DNA of 64,000 bases from Thermosulfidibacter sp. (GCA_023269715.1 JAGDVO010000004.1:16077-80076), one strand, 5' to 3'. Shown: positions 47,824 through 59,565, counted from the first letter of the stretch. Notes: generated by a model from the sequence alone, not told the origin. Program-made: numbers and translations.

Positions 47824-49035
47824 ATGGCGCTTATTGTACAGAAGTATGGGGGCACTTCGGTAGGTGATATTGATCGTATCAAAAATGTTGCTAGACGTGT
47901 AGCGAGGACAAAAGATGCGGGACATGACGTGGTTGTGGTTGTGTCTGCTATGGCTGGTGAAACGGATAGGTTGATAAATCTGGCTAAAAGCCTAGCTGAT
48001 CTTCCAGATGAGAGGGAAATGGACCTACTTATGTCTTCAGGTGAGAGGGTCTCCGCTGCATTACTCGCTATAGCTCTCAAAGCTATGGGCTACAAAGCGA
48101 GATCCTTTACTGGTAGGCAGGCTGGTTTTATAACTGATGATGCCCATACAAAAGCTAGGATAAAAAGGATAGAAGCTGAGCCTATACTTGAATCTCTGAA
48201 GAGAGGAGAGATACCTATAGTTGCTGGGTTCCAGGGAATTGCTGAAGAAACTGGTGATGTGACCACTCTAGGTAGAGGTGGTTCCGATACTACTGCTGTT
48301 GCGCTTGCTGCTGCTATTAAAGCTGATGTTTGTGAGATATATACTGATGTCCCAGGGGTTTTTACGGCTGATCCTAGAATAGTTCCTGAGGCTAAGAAGC
48401 TAGATAAAGTTTGTTTTGAAGAGATGTTGGAAATGGCATCTCTTGGTGCTAAGGTTCTTCAGGTTAGGTCAGTAGAGATAGGTATGAAGTACAACGTTCC
48501 TATACATGTAAGATCATCATTAAGTGATGAGGAGGGTACCATGATAGTTCCTTTTGAAAAGGATATGGAGGAGGTATTAGTATCAGCGGTAGCGCATGAT
48601 AAGAACCAGGCTAGGGTTACAGTTGTTGGTGTTCCCGATAGACCCGGAATTGCAGCAGCTATCTTTAAACCGGTAGCGGAAGCGAACATAAATGTTGATA
48701 TGATAGTTCAGAATGTTTCTCATGAAGGATTGACAGATGTTTCATTTACAGTAGCAAAGACTGAGCTGTTGAAGGCTGTTAAGGTGATAGAAGATGTTGT
48801 CAAAAAAATAGGTGCTAAGGGCTATACTACAGAAGAAAAAATTGCAAAGGTTTCTATAGTCGGTGTTGGTATGAGGTCTCATCCTGGCGTAGCTGCCAAG
48901 ATGTTTGAAACACTTGCAAAGGAAGGAATAAACATACTTATGATAAGTACCTCTGAGATTAAGATTTCCTGTGTTATAGAGGAGAAATATACAGAGCTTG
49001 CGGTAAGAGCTCTCCATGAAGCTTTCATAGGTTAG
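47824..49035 (+). CDS. lysC: Aspartate kinase
   Basis: 403 aa from ATG 47824 with GGAGG upstream. [10 protein letters not shown] at the N-terminus, [31 protein letters not shown] in the kinase domain, [17 protein letters not shown], and two ACT domains in the C-terminal ~140 residues ([34 protein letters not shown]) that mediate feedback by lysine and/or threonine. No homoserine dehydrogenase fusion. Ends before a strong terminator. Confidence 0.96.
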   Translation: MALIVQKYGGTSVGDIDRIKNVARRVARTKDAGHDVVVVVSAMAGETDRLINLAKSLADLPDEREMDLLMSSGERVSAALLAIALKAMGYKARSFTGRQAGFITDDAHTKARIKRIEAEPILESLKRGEIPIVAGFQGIAEETGDVTTLGRGGSDTTAVALAAAIKADVCEIYTDVPGVFTADPRIVPEAKKLDKVCFEEMLEMASLGAKVLQVRSVEIGMKYNVPIHVRSSLSDEEGTMIVPFEKDMEEVLVSAVAHDKNQARVTVVGVPDRPGIAAAIFKPVAEANINVDMIVQNVSHEGLTDVSFTVAKTELLKAVKVIEDVVKKIGAKGYTTEEKIAKVSIVGVGMRSHPGVAAKMFETLAKEGINILMISTSEIKISCVIEEKYTELAVRALHEAFIG

Positions 49036-49051
49036 ATTATTTTATCTTTAG

Positions 49052-49089
49052 AAGGGCGGATATGGTTCTGATTCATATCCGCCTTTTTT
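49052..49089 (+). terminator. Rho-independent terminator after lysC
   Basis: A perfect 10-bp stem GGCGGATATG (49055-49064) with CATATCCGCC (49074-49083), a 9-base loop, and a run of T directly after. Confidence 0.9.
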
Positions 49090-49111
49090 CTTCTATTTGC
49101 GGAGGGGTAGT

Positions 49112-49333
49112 ATGATTAAATCTATTTTTGTATTTGAAAGGACGCTTTTTAGTTGTTATAAACCTATAGTTGGATATAATGTTGAGTCCGATGTTCCTAG
49201 GGTTGTTTCTGTAGCTTCCTTTAATTTACCTCCTAGAGTACTTATGGTTATCCATGGCAAAATTAGTCTAACGGTCATGAGAAGCTTTACAGGAAAATTT
49301 GGAAACACGTTTATGAAGATATTGAAAGATTAG
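49112..49333 (+). CDS. Small protein of unknown function
   Basis: 73 aa, starting at an ATG with GGAGGGG optimally spaced, between the lysC terminator and the cimA promoter. Sequence is beta-rich (VVSVASFNLPPRVLMVIHGKISLTVM) with a basic C-terminus. No family recognised. The good ribosome binding site and isolation between two transcription units favour a real gene; a regulatory or cimA-leader role cannot be excluded. Confidence 0.5.
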   Translation: MIKSIFVFERTLFSCYKPIVGYNVESDVPRVVSVASFNLPPRVLMVIHGKISLTVMRSFTGKFGNTFMKILKD

Positions 49334-49349
49334 GATTGGGGTATATAAT
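49322..49349 (+). promoter_or_regulatory. Putative promoter of cimA
   Basis: TTGAAA at 49322-49327, a 16-base spacer and consensus TATAAT at 49344-49349, 31 bases before the cimA start codon. Confidence 0.55.
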
Positions 49350-49380
49350 TTAGTTTAATTTGTTTCAAAGGAGATTAGCC

Positions 49381-50982
49381 ATGGTAATTGAGATTTATGA
49401 CACTACTTTGAGGGATGGAACTCAGGGAGAAGAGGTATCTTTTTCCTCTAGTGATAAGTTACTCATAGCTGAGAGATTGGATGATTTAGGAGTACATTAC
49501 ATAGAGGGTGGATGGCCCGGATCTAATCCTAAGGATATGGAATTTTTCGGGCTTGCTAAGAAGGTTAATTTTAAGAATGCCAAGATATCTGCTTTTGGAA
49601 GTACCCGTAGACCTGGTATATCCGTGGAAAAGGATAGTAACATAATAGCTCTTCTTAGGGCTGAAACACAGGTTGTTGCTATCTTTGGTAAATCTTGGGA
49701 TCTCCATGTTACTGATGCTTTAAGAACTACTTTAGACGAAAATTTAAATATGATTTACGATAGTGTTAAGCTTATAAAAAAGCACGATAGAAAGGTTATA
49801 TATGACGCGGAACACTTTTTTGATGGCTATAAGAGAAATCCTGAGTATGCTTTGAAAACAATTAAGGTGGCGGAAGAAGCCGGTGCAGATGTTATAGTTT
49901 TATGTGACACAAATGGGGGGAGTTTACCTTTTGAGGTTGAGGAGATCGTGAGAAAAGTTAGAGAAGTTGTTTCTGTCCCCCTCGGTATTCACTGCCACAA
50001 CGATACCGAATGTGCCGTTGCCAACTCCATAGCTGCTGTAAGAGCAGGGGTTGTACATGTTCAGGGTACTATAAATGGTCTTGGTGAGAGATGTGGTAAT
50101 GCTAATCTTTGTTCTATAATTCCTAACCTTGAACTTAAGATGGGTTATACATGTGTAGGCAGAGAGAATCTAAAAAAGTTAACTAGTATTTCTAGATTCG
50201 TCTACGAGCTTGCAAACTTGAAGCCATGGATACACCAGCCTTATGTTGGTAGAGCTGCTTTTGCTCACAAGGGTGGCGTCCATGTGAGTGCGGTTATGAG
50301 AAATCCATCGACCTATGAGCATATTGAACCGGAGTTAGTAGGGAATGTTAGGAGGGTTTTGATTTCCGATCTTTCTGGTAAGTCTAACATAATCTACAAA
50401 GCTCAGGAGTTCGGTGTTGACCTTTCAACCAACGATCCACTTGTAAAGGAGTTACTCGATGCTCTCAAAAATCTGGAATACCAAGGTTATCAGTTTGAGG
50501 GTGCTGAGGCATCCTTTGAAATCCTCGTTAAAAAGGCTCTTAGGAAGTTTAAGCCCTATTTCGATCTTAGAGGTTTCAGAGTTATAGTTGAAAAGAGGGG
50601 TAGGGATGACGAACCATTGAGTGAAGCTACTGTAAAGGTGGAGACTCCCTTTGGTTCTCTCCATGTAGCTGCGGAAGGTAATGGACCTGTAAATGCCCTT
50701 GATAAAGCATTAAGGAAGGCTCTTGAAGAGTTTTATCCGAATTTGGCCGAGATGCATCTTGTGGATTATAAAGTTCGTATCCTTGATGAGTACTCTGGTA
50801 CTGCAGCTAAGGTCAGAGTTCTTATTGAGTCAACGGATGGGAAGAGAAGATGGGGTACTGTTGGTGTTCATGAGAATATTATCGAGGCAAGTTGGCGTGC
50901 TCTGGTTGATAGTATCGAATATAAGTTGATGAAAGACGAAAAGGACGGTAGGCTTATAGTAGGTGAGAACAATAATAAGTAG
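49381..50982 (+). CDS. cimA: (R)-citramalate synthase
   Basis: 533 aa from ATG 49381 with AAAGGAGA upstream. HMGL-like TIM barrel: [27 protein letters not shown] (CimA-type, not LeuA-type), [41 protein letters not shown]-terminal LeuA dimerisation/regulatory domain with [18 protein letters not shown]. Condenses pyruvate with acetyl-CoA to start the threonine-independent isoleucine pathway common in thermophiles and anaerobes. Lying after lysC it forms an amino-acid biosynthesis pair. Confidence 0.94.
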   Translation: MVIEIYDTTLRDGTQGEEVSFSSSDKLLIAERLDDLGVHYIEGGWPGSNPKDMEFFGLAKKVNFKNAKISAFGSTRRPGISVEKDSNIIALLRAETQVVAIFGKSWDLHVTDALRTTLDENLNMIYDSVKLIKKHDRKVIYDAEHFFDGYKRNPEYALKTIKVAEEAGADVIVLCDTNGGSLPFEVEEIVRKVREVVSVPLGIHCHNDTECAVANSIAAVRAGVVHVQGTINGLGERCGNANLCSIIPNLELKMGYTCVGRENLKKLTSISRFVYELANLKPWIHQPYVGRAAFAHKGGVHVSAVMRNPSTYEHIEPELVGNVRRVLISDLSGKSNIIYKAQEFGVDLSTNDPLVKELLDALKNLEYQGYQFEGAEASFEILVKKALRKFKPYFDLRGFRVIVEKRGRDDEPLSEATVKVETPFGSLHVAAEGNGPVNALDKALRKALEEFYPNLAEMHLVDYKVRILDEYSGTAAKVRVLIESTDGKRRWGTVGVHENIIEASWRALVDSIEYKLMKDEKDGRLIVGENNNK

Positions 50983-52276
50983 ACTTTTGATTTTATTTTT
51001 ATTTTTATTTTTAGTTTGTTTTGGGAAAATTTCCTTTTCGGAAGAGCTTACGAAGGCAGAAAGGTTATCTCTACTTGGGCTTTGTAATCTAGCTGTCAGT
51101 GAGGCGAACAACACCAAAGATAACGGTATAAAACTTTACGCTATTTATTGTCTAATCGGAAGTGGTCTTGTTGATGATGCTTATAAGATCCTGGATTCCA
51201 TAAATGATGAAGAAGTAAAAAAAGTGGCAGAAACTCTCTTTAGAAAGGTGGAAGTGGCTTTCACGGTAGTTGGTAAGCCAGCGAAAAGGGAAGAATTGCT
51301 AAATAAAGTAAAAGAAGCTTTTTATTTACAGGATTACGATAGATTTTTTGAACTAGTAAAGAACCTAGAAAATTCGGGAACTAAAAGGAAATACGTCGCT
51401 CTTACCTACTACAGACTTGGTAGATGGAAGGAATTTTTGGAGTTTACTAGAGGTACCAATGATAGCGTTTTATTATACTATAGGATTAAGGTTAAAAGAC
51501 TCCTCGGTATATCCAAGATCGATGAACTTGAAAAGCTGAAGAATGGTGGAGAAGATTTTTATTTCCTTATTATGAATTGGGATAAATATACCAATTGTAA
51601 TAGAAGTTTTCATGATAATCTTGCCAACAATTCTATACTTAAAGAGGAATGCTTAAAGCTTTTAGCTCTTCAAAATGCTGGACTTGATGAAAAGTCAAAA
51701 GAGTTTGTGTATGATTGTGTAGAAAATAATCTTGATTTTATCTACAGGATGAAAAATCCCTATTGGGCTATAAGAGTATTGTATCTTCTCAAACTACCGA
51801 AGGATTATGTAGATAAGTATTCCCATCTCAGGATAGAAAATAAGTATGTTAGGTTTTATGCTCATTTGTATAATGTAGAGGAAGATTTCATATATGCGAT
51901 AATGAGGCAAGAAAGTCTTTTTAATCGTTTTGCTAGGAGTTTTGCCGATGCGAGAGGACTGATGCAGATGATACCAAAGACAGCACTTTGGATTTCTGAA
52001 AACCTAAAGGATAATAAAAGCGGTAGAAAGCTTTATATTCCTTTCTTCTCAATAAGGTACGGTTCCTGGTATTTGTCGCATCTAGCCGGAAGGTTTAATT
52101 TCCCTCAAGTTATAGTAGCCTATAATAAGGGTCCTACTAGATTGTCCAATTGGATGAAGGAGAATGAGTGGATAAACGATGCGGTTGATCTAGCAGAGTT
52201 TTTCCCTGTTGAAGAGGCAAGGGAATATCTTAAAAAAGTAATGGTTAACTATTACAACTATAGGTGCAAATATTAA
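50963..52276 (+). CDS. Lytic transglycosylase (SLT domain)
   Basis: 437 aa, GTG start overlapping cimA by 20 bases. Signal peptide ([21 protein letters not shown]). A long helical region (~40-310) like the Slt70 superhelix, then the SLT domain: [36 protein letters not shown] with the catalytic Glu in RQES, and [15 protein letters not shown]. Cleaves peptidoglycan glycan strands in the periplasm. Confidence 0.88.
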   Translation: MRTIISRLLILFLFLFLVCFGKISFSEELTKAERLSLLGLCNLAVSEANNTKDNGIKLYAIYCLIGSGLVDDAYKILDSINDEEVKKVAETLFRKVEVAFTVVGKPAKREELLNKVKEAFYLQDYDRFFELVKNLENSGTKRKYVALTYYRLGRWKEFLEFTRGTNDSVLLYYRIKVKRLLGISKIDELEKLKNGGEDFYFLIMNWDKYTNCNRSFHDNLANNSILKEECLKLLALQNAGLDEKSKEFVYDCVENNLDFIYRMKNPYWAIRVLYLLKLPKDYVDKYSHLRIENKYVRFYAHLYNVEEDFIYAIMRQESLFNRFARSFADARGLMQMIPKTALWISENLKDNKSGRKLYIPFFSIRYGSWYLSHLAGRFNFPQVIVAYNKGPTRLSNWMKENEWINDAVDLAEFFPVEEAREYLKKVMVNYYNYRCKY

Positions 52277-52554
52277 CTCTGTTTGTTAAGTTTGTTTTTT
52301 ACTTTAAAGACAAAGGCTATGATAATTGCGATTGCCTCATAGAGTTCTGGTGGAATCTCTTCACCAACTTCTATATTATATAAGCTTTCTGCTAATACTT
52401 TATTTTCTTCTATTATTATGTCGTGTTTTCTGGCTACTTCTATTATTTTTTCAGCAAGGTACCCTTTTCCTTTTGCGATTACTATAGGTACTTCTTCTTT
52501 ACCAGGGTCATATTTTAGAGCTATAGCTTTCTTATCTTTATACTTTTTCTTCAA
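52273..52554 (-). CDS. FlhB C-terminal domain-like protein
   Basis: 93 aa: KKKYKDKKAIALKYDPGKEEVPIVIAKGKGYLAEKIIEVARKHDIIIEENKVLAESLYNIEVGEEIPPELYEAIAIIIAF. This is the soluble cytoplasmic domain of the type III export switch protein FlhB/YscU without its membrane part; the usual NPTH cleavage motif is replaced by a degenerate stretch. Stand-alone FlhB-like proteins accompany FliK-like genes in many flagellated bacteria. It overlaps the FliK-like gene by 17 bases. Confidence 0.88.
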   Translation of the reverse strand: MKKKYKDKKAIALKYDPGKEEVPIVIAKGKGYLAEKIIEVARKHDIIIEENKVLAESLYNIEVGEEIPPELYEAIAIIIAFVFKVKNKLNKQS

Positions 52555-53293
52555 TAAATTCCTCCTTTAATAATTCTTCTTTTTCAATAGGAGCATTTGA
52601 TATCGATAATGTTATACTGCTAAAACCGCATTCTTTTAAACTATCAGTAAGCTCTTTATGGAGATCTTTAAATATCTTGAATGTTTCCTTCTTCTCTACA
52701 ACTAACCTTACTAGTAATTTTTTACCTATGAGCATTAGGTTTGCTGAAATACTTCCTATTTTTTCGTCATTTACTAAAATTTTTGCGAGTTTTATGTTTT
52801 TATATCTCCTTTTAAAAGATGTGTACATATCTATTTTATGGTTGTTATGTCTAAATGGTATATGTATTATGTAGATATTTGAGTTATCTAAGTTTAAGCT
52901 GGATAGTTTCTCTTTTATTTGATTTCTTATGTCTATCTCATTGAAGTCATCTTTTAATTCTATATTGAGTTTTTTAATATTAAGTTTTTCTAGTTCTAGT
53001 TTAGTTTCGCCAGAGCTTTTTAGTGTTTTGTCTTCTTTATCTAACACCCTCAGTACTAATTTTTCTGTATCTACTTGTTCTAGCATTAGAAGGATTTTTT
53101 CGTTTATTCTTGGTTGCTGGCTTGCTACCCATTTTGCTTCGAATATCCTCCCATTTATATTTATTTTTACGGTATCTCCTTTTACCTCCACTATTTTTGC
53201 TTCTAGTTTGATCCCGGGTTTTTCTTGAGCTTCAAGAAAATTATCGAGTAGCATTTTATATAATAGAAGCGATATGAAGTTATATATTTGCAT
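52538..53293 (-). CDS. FliK-like protein (flagellar hook-length control C-terminal domain)
   Basis: 251 aa. The C-terminal ~90 residues match the Flg_hook fold layout (IGSISANLMLIGKKLLVRLVVEKKETFKIFKDLHKELTDSLKECGF). The N-terminal half is lysine-rich without the long unstructured ruler of classical FliK, so it is shorter than FliK and may be a regulator rather than the ruler. Paired with the FlhB-like gene, consistent with a role in export switching. It overlaps the bioD gene by 14 bases. Confidence 0.65.
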   Translation of the reverse strand: MQIYNFISLLLYKMLLDNFLEAQEKPGIKLEAKIVEVKGDTVKININGRIFEAKWVASQQPRINEKILLMLEQVDTEKLVLRVLDKEDKTLKSSGETKLELEKLNIKKLNIELKDDFNEIDIRNQIKEKLSSLNLDNSNIYIIHIPFRHNNHKIDMYTSFKRRYKNIKLAKILVNDEKIGSISANLMLIGKKLLVRLVVEKKETFKIFKDLHKELTDSLKECGFSSITLSISNAPIEKEELLKEEFIEEKV

Positions 53294-53939
53294 AGATATA
53301 ATCTCCTAGATCATAAGGAGCGAAAGGTTCTTTAGATTCACCTATTATGAAGGTTTTTATATTTCCCAGTTCTTCTATAACTTGTGGGTTTGTGAGTTCT
53401 ACATAGTCGGCGCCCTCGTATCTATTTAAGACAACCGCTATTACTCTTATTCCATAACTTTTTGCTACCCTTAGTGTGAGTAGAGTATGGTTTATTGTAC
53501 CAAGTTTGCTTCTTGCGACTACCAACATTGGAATATCTAGAATTTTGACGAGTTCTGCATAACTTATCCCATGTGTTATTGGGACAAGGAGTCCACCAGC
53601 TCCTTCTACCATAACTACCTCATACTTAGATTTTAAGTAAAGGAAAGTTTCCACAATTTTATTTATATTGATTTCCACATTTTCTTTTCTTGCTGCAACA
53701 AGAGGAGCAGCGGGTAATTCAAAGGTATATGGAACTATTTTGTCGAGACTTTCCTTGGTCTTACTTTCCTCAAGTAGTATGGATCCATCTTCTGGTTTTC
53801 TGTTAACGACGCCCGTTTCTATAGGTTTAAAAGGAATCGCCTTTACATTCTTCTCAACGAAGTACCTTAAAAGGCATCTACCAACAAATGTTTTTCCTGC
53901 TCCTGTATCAGTTCCCGTTATGAAAAATGCCTTTCCCAT
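53280..53939 (-). CDS. bioD: Dethiobiotin synthetase
   Basis: 219 aa P-loop ligase: FITGTDTGAGKTFVGRCLL at the N-terminus, PFKPIETGV, and MVEGAGGLLVPI. ATP-dependent ureido-ring closure on 7,8-diaminopelargonate in biotin synthesis. No other bio gene is nearby. Confidence 0.94.
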   Translation of the reverse strand: MGKAFFITGTDTGAGKTFVGRCLLRYFVEKNVKAIPFKPIETGVVNRKPEDGSILLEESKTKESLDKIVPYTFELPAAPLVAARKENVEININKIVETFLYLKSKYEVVMVEGAGGLLVPITHGISYAELVKILDIPMLVVARSKLGTINHTLLTLRVAKSYGIRVIAVVLNRYEGADYVELTNPQVIEELGNIKTFIIGESKEPFAPYDLGDYIYANI

Positions 53940-54028
53940 GTTTTAAATATATCTCAGTTTTTCTAATTTTTTCAATGTTTAATTCTAGTCCTTGCCAAAT
54001 AGAGAGCATAAAGTTATAAGTATCCCTA

Positions 54029-54793
54029 ATGATTAGGAAGGGAGACTTTGTGTTACTTTTATCTGAAGAGGGAAAGAGTTTTCTAGTCAAGGTTGAAGAG
54101 ACCCAATTTTCTACTCATGAAGGTGTTATAGACCTTGGGAGCCTGATAGGTCGTGATTACGGTAGTAAAATAGAATCGCAAAAAGGTGTCCCTTTTTATG
54201 TAGTTCGCCCCACAATTTATGATTTTCTGAAGAAGGTAAAGAGAAAAACTCAAATAATGTATCCTAAAGATATAGGTTACACTCTCTTAAAGTTGGGTAT
54301 AACAAGCGGTTGTAAAGTTATAGAGTGTGGTACAGGATCGGGTGCCCTTACTATGGCTTTGGCCTTTGCTGTAAGACCATTCGGTACCGTTTATTCGTAC
54401 GATAGGAGTCAGGAATTTTCTGAAGTTGCAAATGAGAACCTTTCTAAGGTGGGTCTAGATGAGTATGTTTTGTTTAAGGTGAGAGATGCTGAAGTTGAAG
54501 GATTTGATGAGGTAGAAGTTGATGCTATATTTATAGATATTAGGGAGCCTGTAAGGATTGTTTGGGCTGTTGAGAGATCTCTAAGAAATGGAGGAAGTGT
54601 AGGTTTCCTGTTACCTACTACCAACCAAGTTTCTGAGTTAATAAGGGTTCTTGAGAAATCTAATTTTATCATAGATGAAATTATTGAGATTCTGTTGAGG
54701 AAGTACAAGATAAATCCTGATAGGTTTAGGCCTGAGGACATTATGAATGCACATACCGGTTTTTTGGTATTTGCAAGGAAGGTGACAAGATGA
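54029..54793 (+). CDS. trmI: tRNA (adenine-58-N1)-methyltransferase
   Basis: 254 aa. N-terminal RNA-contacting domain, then [39 protein letters not shown], the SAM-binding block of TrmI, and [11 protein letters not shown]. Makes m1A58, which stabilises tRNA at high temperature. ATGA overlap with the MBL-TPR gene. Confidence 0.93.
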   Translation: MIRKGDFVLLLSEEGKSFLVKVEETQFSTHEGVIDLGSLIGRDYGSKIESQKGVPFYVVRPTIYDFLKKVKRKTQIMYPKDIGYTLLKLGITSGCKVIECGTGSGALTMALAFAVRPFGTVYSYDRSQEFSEVANENLSKVGLDEYVLFKVRDAEVEGFDEVEVDAIFIDIREPVRIVWAVERSLRNGGSVGFLLPTTNQVSELIRVLEKSNFIIDEIIEILLRKYKINPDRFRPEDIMNAHTGFLVFARKVTR

Positions 54794-55755
54794 AAGATCC
54801 TTATAGTGTCAGTGAAGTTTTCTTTAGACTTGTTGAGTTTTCTTGCCTTTTTGAAGGTATTGATATGCTCTTTTACGGCAGGGGTCCTTTGAGTTCGAAT
54901 GTTTACATTTTAGACGGTGGTAAGGTACTCATAGATGCTGGTAACTCTTTCGAGATACTGTGTGATCTTGAAAACCACTATGGTAAAACAGGGGTTGAGA
55001 AAGTGATAATAACCCATGCCCATCCTGATCACATAGGTGCTTTATTTAGTATAGTGGAAGCGTATAAACCTGCTGTTTACATTCATGAAATTGAAGCAAA
55101 AGCTTCGTTATACGGGAATACGATAGAGGATATACTGAAGGGCACGAAAGTCGATTATGTTTTGCTTAGGGGTAATGAGAATATTGAGGTTGGTGGCAGA
55201 ATTTACAGAGTTTTATTTGCTCCAGGTCATACCCCTGGTACCATAATGCTTTATGATACAGAGAGGGGCATTCTGTTTTCCTCAGATGTTGTTTTTCCGA
55301 TGCTTGGGAGTCATATTCTTCTTACCCAACCTGATCCATCCTGCGGTGATTTAAATGAACTCATCCTCTCGGTTAGATATGTGATGAGGCTTAGACCTAA
55401 GGCGGTATTGCCTGGACATTTATTCCCCTTCTGGGAGAGAACAACCGATCATATAAAGAGAACCTATTTTGAGTTAAAGTTTCAGGAAGAGGGTGACAGA
55501 AATTTGGCTCTTATAAGCCTTGGTATCAACCTTGCAGATATGGGTGAATTGGAAGAGGCTATCAGTTGTTTTAAGCTTGTGCTTGATGATGAACCTAACC
55601 ATGCGGGAGCCCTTTTCGTGCTTTCCCTTGCTTTACTACACAAGGGTAATTTGGAGGAATCTTACAAAAAGGTATGTTATCTTTGCGAGCTTTATCCTGA
55701 CTTTAAGGAAGCTCAAGATTTGAAATCGAGAATAGAGTTGTTGCTAAATAAGTAG
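54790..55755 (+). CDS. Metallo-beta-lactamase-fold protein with C-terminal TPR
   Basis: 321 aa. MBL domain (~20-215): [17 protein letters not shown], the complete [12 protein letters not shown] (HxHxDH), [14 protein letters not shown] and FSSDVVFPM, with LPGHLFPF late. The C-terminal ~90 residues carry two TPR-like repeats ([43 protein letters not shown]). The architecture is shared with the gene at 61192-62370, on the other side of the CoA-transferase operon. Substrate unknown. Confidence 0.82.
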   Translation: MKDPYSVSEVFFRLVEFSCLFEGIDMLFYGRGPLSSNVYILDGGKVLIDAGNSFEILCDLENHYGKTGVEKVIITHAHPDHIGALFSIVEAYKPAVYIHEIEAKASLYGNTIEDILKGTKVDYVLLRGNENIEVGGRIYRVLFAPGHTPGTIMLYDTERGILFSSDVVFPMLGSHILLTQPDPSCGDLNELILSVRYVMRLRPKAVLPGHLFPFWERTTDHIKRTYFELKFQEEGDRNLALISLGINLADMGELEEAISCFKLVLDDEPNHAGALFVLSLALLHKGNLEESYKKVCYLCELYPDFKEAQDLKSRIELLLNK

Positions 55756-55756
55756 T

Positions 55757-56314
55757 CTATTTCAGTCTAAGTATGTATATTAAAAGATTGTGAAGGTTTG
55801 ATTGTTCATCAATAGCTATGTTTCTTATGACCACTTCCTTTTTGAAGCCGTAAGATTCAAGTATCTTTTGAGCATCTAACTGTACATCAAATGTTTCAGC
55901 CCATATTGAATCTAGTTCTAGCAGTTTTCCCAGCTCGATCAATTTACCTACTATTTTTGAGCCTATTCCAATGTTTCTGTAGGATAGTCCTACTGTGACC
56001 CTTATTTTACCGACAAATCTCGACCATCCAAACTCTCTTCTATGGAGACTACCTGTTGCGACTATTTTTGAATCTAGAACAGCTACTATGGGGATAACTC
56101 TATCTAGGTTTATGTTTTCGCACCATTTTGTGACGATTGAGGCATCCTTCACATTCTCTTTGAGAAGTGATATTTCCTTCTCCGAGATCTGGTTTAAAAA
56201 GTACTCTAGTAGTTTATCCTTATCTTTTGGCTCCAGAATTTTAAGAACGACTACCCTTCCATCCTTAGTTTTTATCTCCTCTGGAAATATTCCCTTTACC
56301 ACCTCTTCCCACAT
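55757..56314 (-). CDS. GNAT N-acetyltransferase
   Basis: 185 aa from ATG 56314, which has AGGAGG correctly spaced (a farther ATG at 56362 has none). GNAT motif A: KIRVTVGLSYRNIGIGSKIVGKLIELGKLLELDSIWAETFDVQLDAQKILESYGFKKE. The substrate is unknown. Divergent from the CoA-transferase operon and convergent with the MBL-TPR gene. Confidence 0.82.
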   Translation of the reverse strand: MWEEVVKGIFPEEIKTKDGRVVVLKILEPKDKDKLLEYFLNQISEKEISLLKENVKDASIVTKWCENINLDRVIPIVAVLDSKIVATGSLHRREFGWSRFVGKIRVTVGLSYRNIGIGSKIVGKLIELGKLLELDSIWAETFDVQLDAQKILESYGFKKEVVIRNIAIDEQSNLHNLLIYILRLK

Positions 56315-56613
56315 CTTAATCCTCCTACAGCTAAGTATAGACCTTTGTTTCTCTGTTGGCAACTATATTGGGTAACTCGACTTTGCTAAATATTGGATAC
56401 TTCAATATTTGCAAACTTAATTTGCATAAAAATCGTTTTGTATTATTGAAATAGTTTATTACGTAAATTATCTTCTTAAGTTGTTGTTGAGATTGAGTTT
56501 TTATATGCACCTTTTAAAAAATTTTTTTATAATATCCCTTGACAAGGATAAGTAGCTTTTATATACTTATTACTAGAACTAAGTTTTAATAAAACCTTTA
56601 GAAGGAGGTAGTG
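56315..56613. other. 299-base AT-rich upstream region of the CoA-transferase operon
   Basis: No gene. Contains A/T tracts (poly-T around 56520-56530) that could act as an UP element or curved DNA, and the consensus promoter described next. The divergent GNAT gene also has its promoter somewhere here, not clearly identifiable. Confidence 0.5.
56539..56567 (+). promoter_or_regulatory. Near-consensus promoter of the CoA-transferase operon
   Basis: TTGACA at 56539-56544, a 17-base spacer and TATACT at 56562-56567, giving transcription from about 56575 and a ~40-base leader. Among the strongest promoters in the window. Confidence 0.75.
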
Positions 56614-58128
56614 ATGGCTGAAGAGGTAAGGATCAAGAGTCGAGCTGATACAATGAAGTTAACCAGTTATGAAAACCGTCCATGGCCTGTTACTCCACCA
56701 CCTTCAAGAGAAGAGGTTATGAAGGCTTACGAGAAAAGGCGTGCAGCTGAGTTTGGTAAGTGGTGTGAGGATAATCTGTGGTTTTACGATTCCTGGAATA
56801 AGCCTGAAGCTTTGAGAGGCGTTAGGGTTTTGGAGGTGGGCCTTTGGCGTCTGAGTCATATGTTTGCAGGTAGTATACTTGCCGAGTTTGGTGCAGAAGT
56901 AATCAAGATTGAGCCTCCCGAGGGAGACCCTCTAAGATACTTGGCTCCCTTTGGAAGAGATGAGTATATGTTTGAGGATGTTTATACTGGTGAGAAAGTA
57001 TCTCCTGAATTCCTCCATGAAATGAGGAATAAGTATTCAGTAACTCTCGATCTTGAAACTGAAGAAGGGCGCGAGATTTATAAGAAACTCGCAGCTACAG
57101 TCGATATAATTTTTGAGGGTTATCCGCCCGGTTATATGGATGAGCTTGGTATAGGCTATAGACAGCTTTCTCAAATAAACCCGCGTTTGATATATGTGTG
57201 GATAGGTGTACTTGGTCAGTGGGGTCCATGGAAGGATAAGGTTTCTAAATTCGGTCAGTGGATGTTGGATCCCTTTGGTCAAGTCGCAAGTGGTTTTGTT
57301 GCAAAGACAGGTTATCCGCCTGATCTACTCGATAGAGGAAAGGGTGGAGATCCAACAAGAAGTGGTTCGTGGATTGCCGATTTTACGGCTGGTGAGCAGG
57401 CTGCGGTTAATGCTTTAGCTGCTCTTTATTGGCGTGATTATAATGGCGGTAATGAAGGTCAGTTTATAGAAGTTACTGGTAGTGAGGCTCTCTTCGAGAT
57501 TTTGGACTTTGATCTTAGTTGGTATGGTTTTAACGAGAGCATAAAGGCAAGGACGGGTTCATGGGATCCCTGTTTGAATCAGTATGCATGGAATCCTTGT
57601 AAAGATGGATATATGATGATTGGTGGTCAGACTGATAGGCTCTGGTACAGGATAAACATGTGTATAGAGAGAGATCTACCCTTGTTCGGTAGGTTGATAT
57701 GTGAGGATCCTAAGCTGAAAGAGGTGGCTGCAAGAAATGCTCTTGATATGCTTATTAAAACATATACCCTCACAACTATGTGGCTTAGAACACAAAATAG
57801 AGTTGAAGTTGAAGAAAAATTGCTCGAATATGACATTGCAGCTGGACCTTTGCTCTTTCCTGATGAGGTAGCTGAATATCCACACTTCGTTTACAGACCA
57901 TGGGTTCATGTTATAGAGGATGAGCATTATGGTCATGTTATGTATGCTGTGCCTCCTAATGCTTATCATATGAGGACTCCTGCAAGGGTAAAGTGGATTG
58001 GTAGGCCCCTTGGTAAAGATACTGCTGAGATTCTACTGAAGTATGCTGGTATAGATCAGTGGAAGCTGAGGGAGCTTGAAGAGAGAGGTATTGTTAAGAT
58101 TTATAGGCCAAACTTTGAAAATAAATAA
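56614..58128 (+). CDS. Class III (CaiB/BaiF) CoA-transferase, subunit 1
   Basis: 504 aa from ATG 56614 (AGGAGG, five-base spacing; the GTG one codon earlier is too close to it). After a ~65-residue N-terminal extension, the fold is clear: [58 protein letters not shown], and the catalytic Asp in [13 protein letters not shown] (Asp219), aligned to formyl-CoA transferase Asp169. [21 protein letters not shown] follows. It is longer than the usual ~400-residue family. Benzylsuccinate CoA-transferase subunits (BbsE/BbsF) are the closest analogy for a two-gene set, but the substrate is not evident. Confidence 0.85.
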   Translation: MAEEVRIKSRADTMKLTSYENRPWPVTPPPSREEVMKAYEKRRAAEFGKWCEDNLWFYDSWNKPEALRGVRVLEVGLWRLSHMFAGSILAEFGAEVIKIEPPEGDPLRYLAPFGRDEYMFEDVYTGEKVSPEFLHEMRNKYSVTLDLETEEGREIYKKLAATVDIIFEGYPPGYMDELGIGYRQLSQINPRLIYVWIGVLGQWGPWKDKVSKFGQWMLDPFGQVASGFVAKTGYPPDLLDRGKGGDPTRSGSWIADFTAGEQAAVNALAALYWRDYNGGNEGQFIEVTGSEALFEILDFDLSWYGFNESIKARTGSWDPCLNQYAWNPCKDGYMMIGGQTDRLWYRINMCIERDLPLFGRLICEDPKLKEVAARNALDMLIKTYTLTTMWLRTQNRVEVEEKLLEYDIAAGPLLFPDEVAEYPHFVYRPWVHVIEDEHYGHVMYAVPPNAYHMRTPARVKWIGRPLGKDTAEILLKYAGIDQWKLRELEERGIVKIYRPNFENK

Positions 58129-58140
58129 GGAGGTGGTTCT

Positions 58141-59553
58141 ATGGAAAGAATAGAGAGAATTCCAATGGAAGAGCAGAGTGGCCCAAGGTCAAGAGAGGAG
58201 CTAGAAGCTAATAAGATGCCCTACGAAGAATTCTGCAGAAAATTATTCGATGTGGGCAATGAATTCTCTAAACCCCAAGCTTTAAAGGGTATAAGGTGGC
58301 TTTCCTGTACCATGTATATATTCACACCGCATATGGTTTCTAATCTTGCGGAATTAGGGGCTGAAGTTATAAAGATAGAGTTCCCAAGGTTAGCTGATCC
58401 TATGAAACACACCTCTCCTTTCAACGAGGCTTATGTCTATCCTCTTCATGATGATAGGCCTCTAAGTGGTCAGGGTCTTGGAGTTATCAATGCTAATGTT
58501 AATAAGTACTTTATAACCCTAGACTATCACAGACCTGAAGCTATTGAAGTTATGTATAGACTTGTGAAGATGAGTGATGGACTAACGGAGTGTTATAGGC
58601 CTGGAACCTTTGATAAATGGAAGATAAGTTACAGATACTTGATGGAGATAAATCCTAGGTTCATATATGTTTGGGGTGGTGGTTTTGGTTATGGACCGAA
58701 AGTTTTTGGTGGATCCTATGACATCCTTGGACAGGCTCATGCTGGTCTTGCTTCTATAACTGGTTTTCACGAGGATTTTGGAGGTTTCCCTGTAAAGCAC
58801 ACTAACTGGGTCATCGATTGGTATTCTGGAACCTTAGGAACAGCTGGTATTTTAGCAGCGTTATACTGGCGTGAGAAGACCGGTCTTGGAACGATGATAG
58901 AGTTTTCCCAAGTTATGTGTGCGGCAAGGTGTATAGGCTATACGTGGCCTCTTTATGGAAAATGGGGTATTGTGAGGCAGAGGTGGGGTAATTGGGATAC
59001 CCTCCTTTGTGTTCATGGTATTATCTGTTGCGGTAAGAGCGATTATCCTGATTCTAAGAACCCACAGCTAAGGGATGAGGCAAGATACGTGATGATAAGT
59101 GCTTTTAAGGATGAAGATTTCAAGGAGTTGTGCAAGATAATTAACAGGATGGATCTATACGAAAAGTATCAGAAACATAAGGATAGGGTTGAGGCTACAG
59201 CTCAGATAGAGATATACAATGCCCTTGAGGAATGGGCAAGAGATAAGTCAAGGAGTGAAGTTACTAAAATACTCACAGAGGCTGGTTTACTTGCGATGCC
59301 TGTACTTAACGATAAGGAGATATACGAGAGTCCACATTTTAGAGCTCGTGGTACAATAAGATGGCAGGCTGATCCTTCATATGGTGATATCCTAGTACAT
59401 AGTACCTATAGTGCTGGTTTACTATCGAAGACACCTAGGAGAAAGTATTGGGATGCGAGACCGGTTGGTGCTGATAACCTTAGGATCTATAGGGAGCTAC
59501 TTGGTTATCCTATGAGTACTATTAAAGAGTGGTATGCAAAGGGAATTATATAA
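58141..59553 (+). CDS. Class III (CaiB/BaiF) CoA-transferase, subunit 2
   Basis: 470 aa behind AAGGAGGTGG. Similar layout to subunit 1: [59 protein letters not shown], the catalytic Asp in [18 protein letters not shown] (Asp194), [29 protein letters not shown]. Both subunits keep the catalytic Asp, and the two are diverged paralogues, so a heteromer with one or two active sites is likely. It is 12 bases downstream of subunit 1 and 12 before the zinc-ribbon gene. Confidence 0.85.
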   Translation: MERIERIPMEEQSGPRSREELEANKMPYEEFCRKLFDVGNEFSKPQALKGIRWLSCTMYIFTPHMVSNLAELGAEVIKIEFPRLADPMKHTSPFNEAYVYPLHDDRPLSGQGLGVINANVNKYFITLDYHRPEAIEVMYRLVKMSDGLTECYRPGTFDKWKISYRYLMEINPRFIYVWGGGFGYGPKVFGGSYDILGQAHAGLASITGFHEDFGGFPVKHTNWVIDWYSGTLGTAGILAALYWREKTGLGTMIEFSQVMCAARCIGYTWPLYGKWGIVRQRWGNWDTLLCVHGIICCGKSDYPDSKNPQLRDEARYVMISAFKDEDFKELCKIINRMDLYEKYQKHKDRVEATAQIEIYNALEEWARDKSRSEVTKILTEAGLLAMPVLNDKEIYESPHFRARGTIRWQADPSYGDILVHSTYSAGLLSKTPRRKYWDARPVGADNLRIYRELLGYPMSTIKEWYAKGII

Positions 59554-59565
59554 AGGAGGTGGAAT

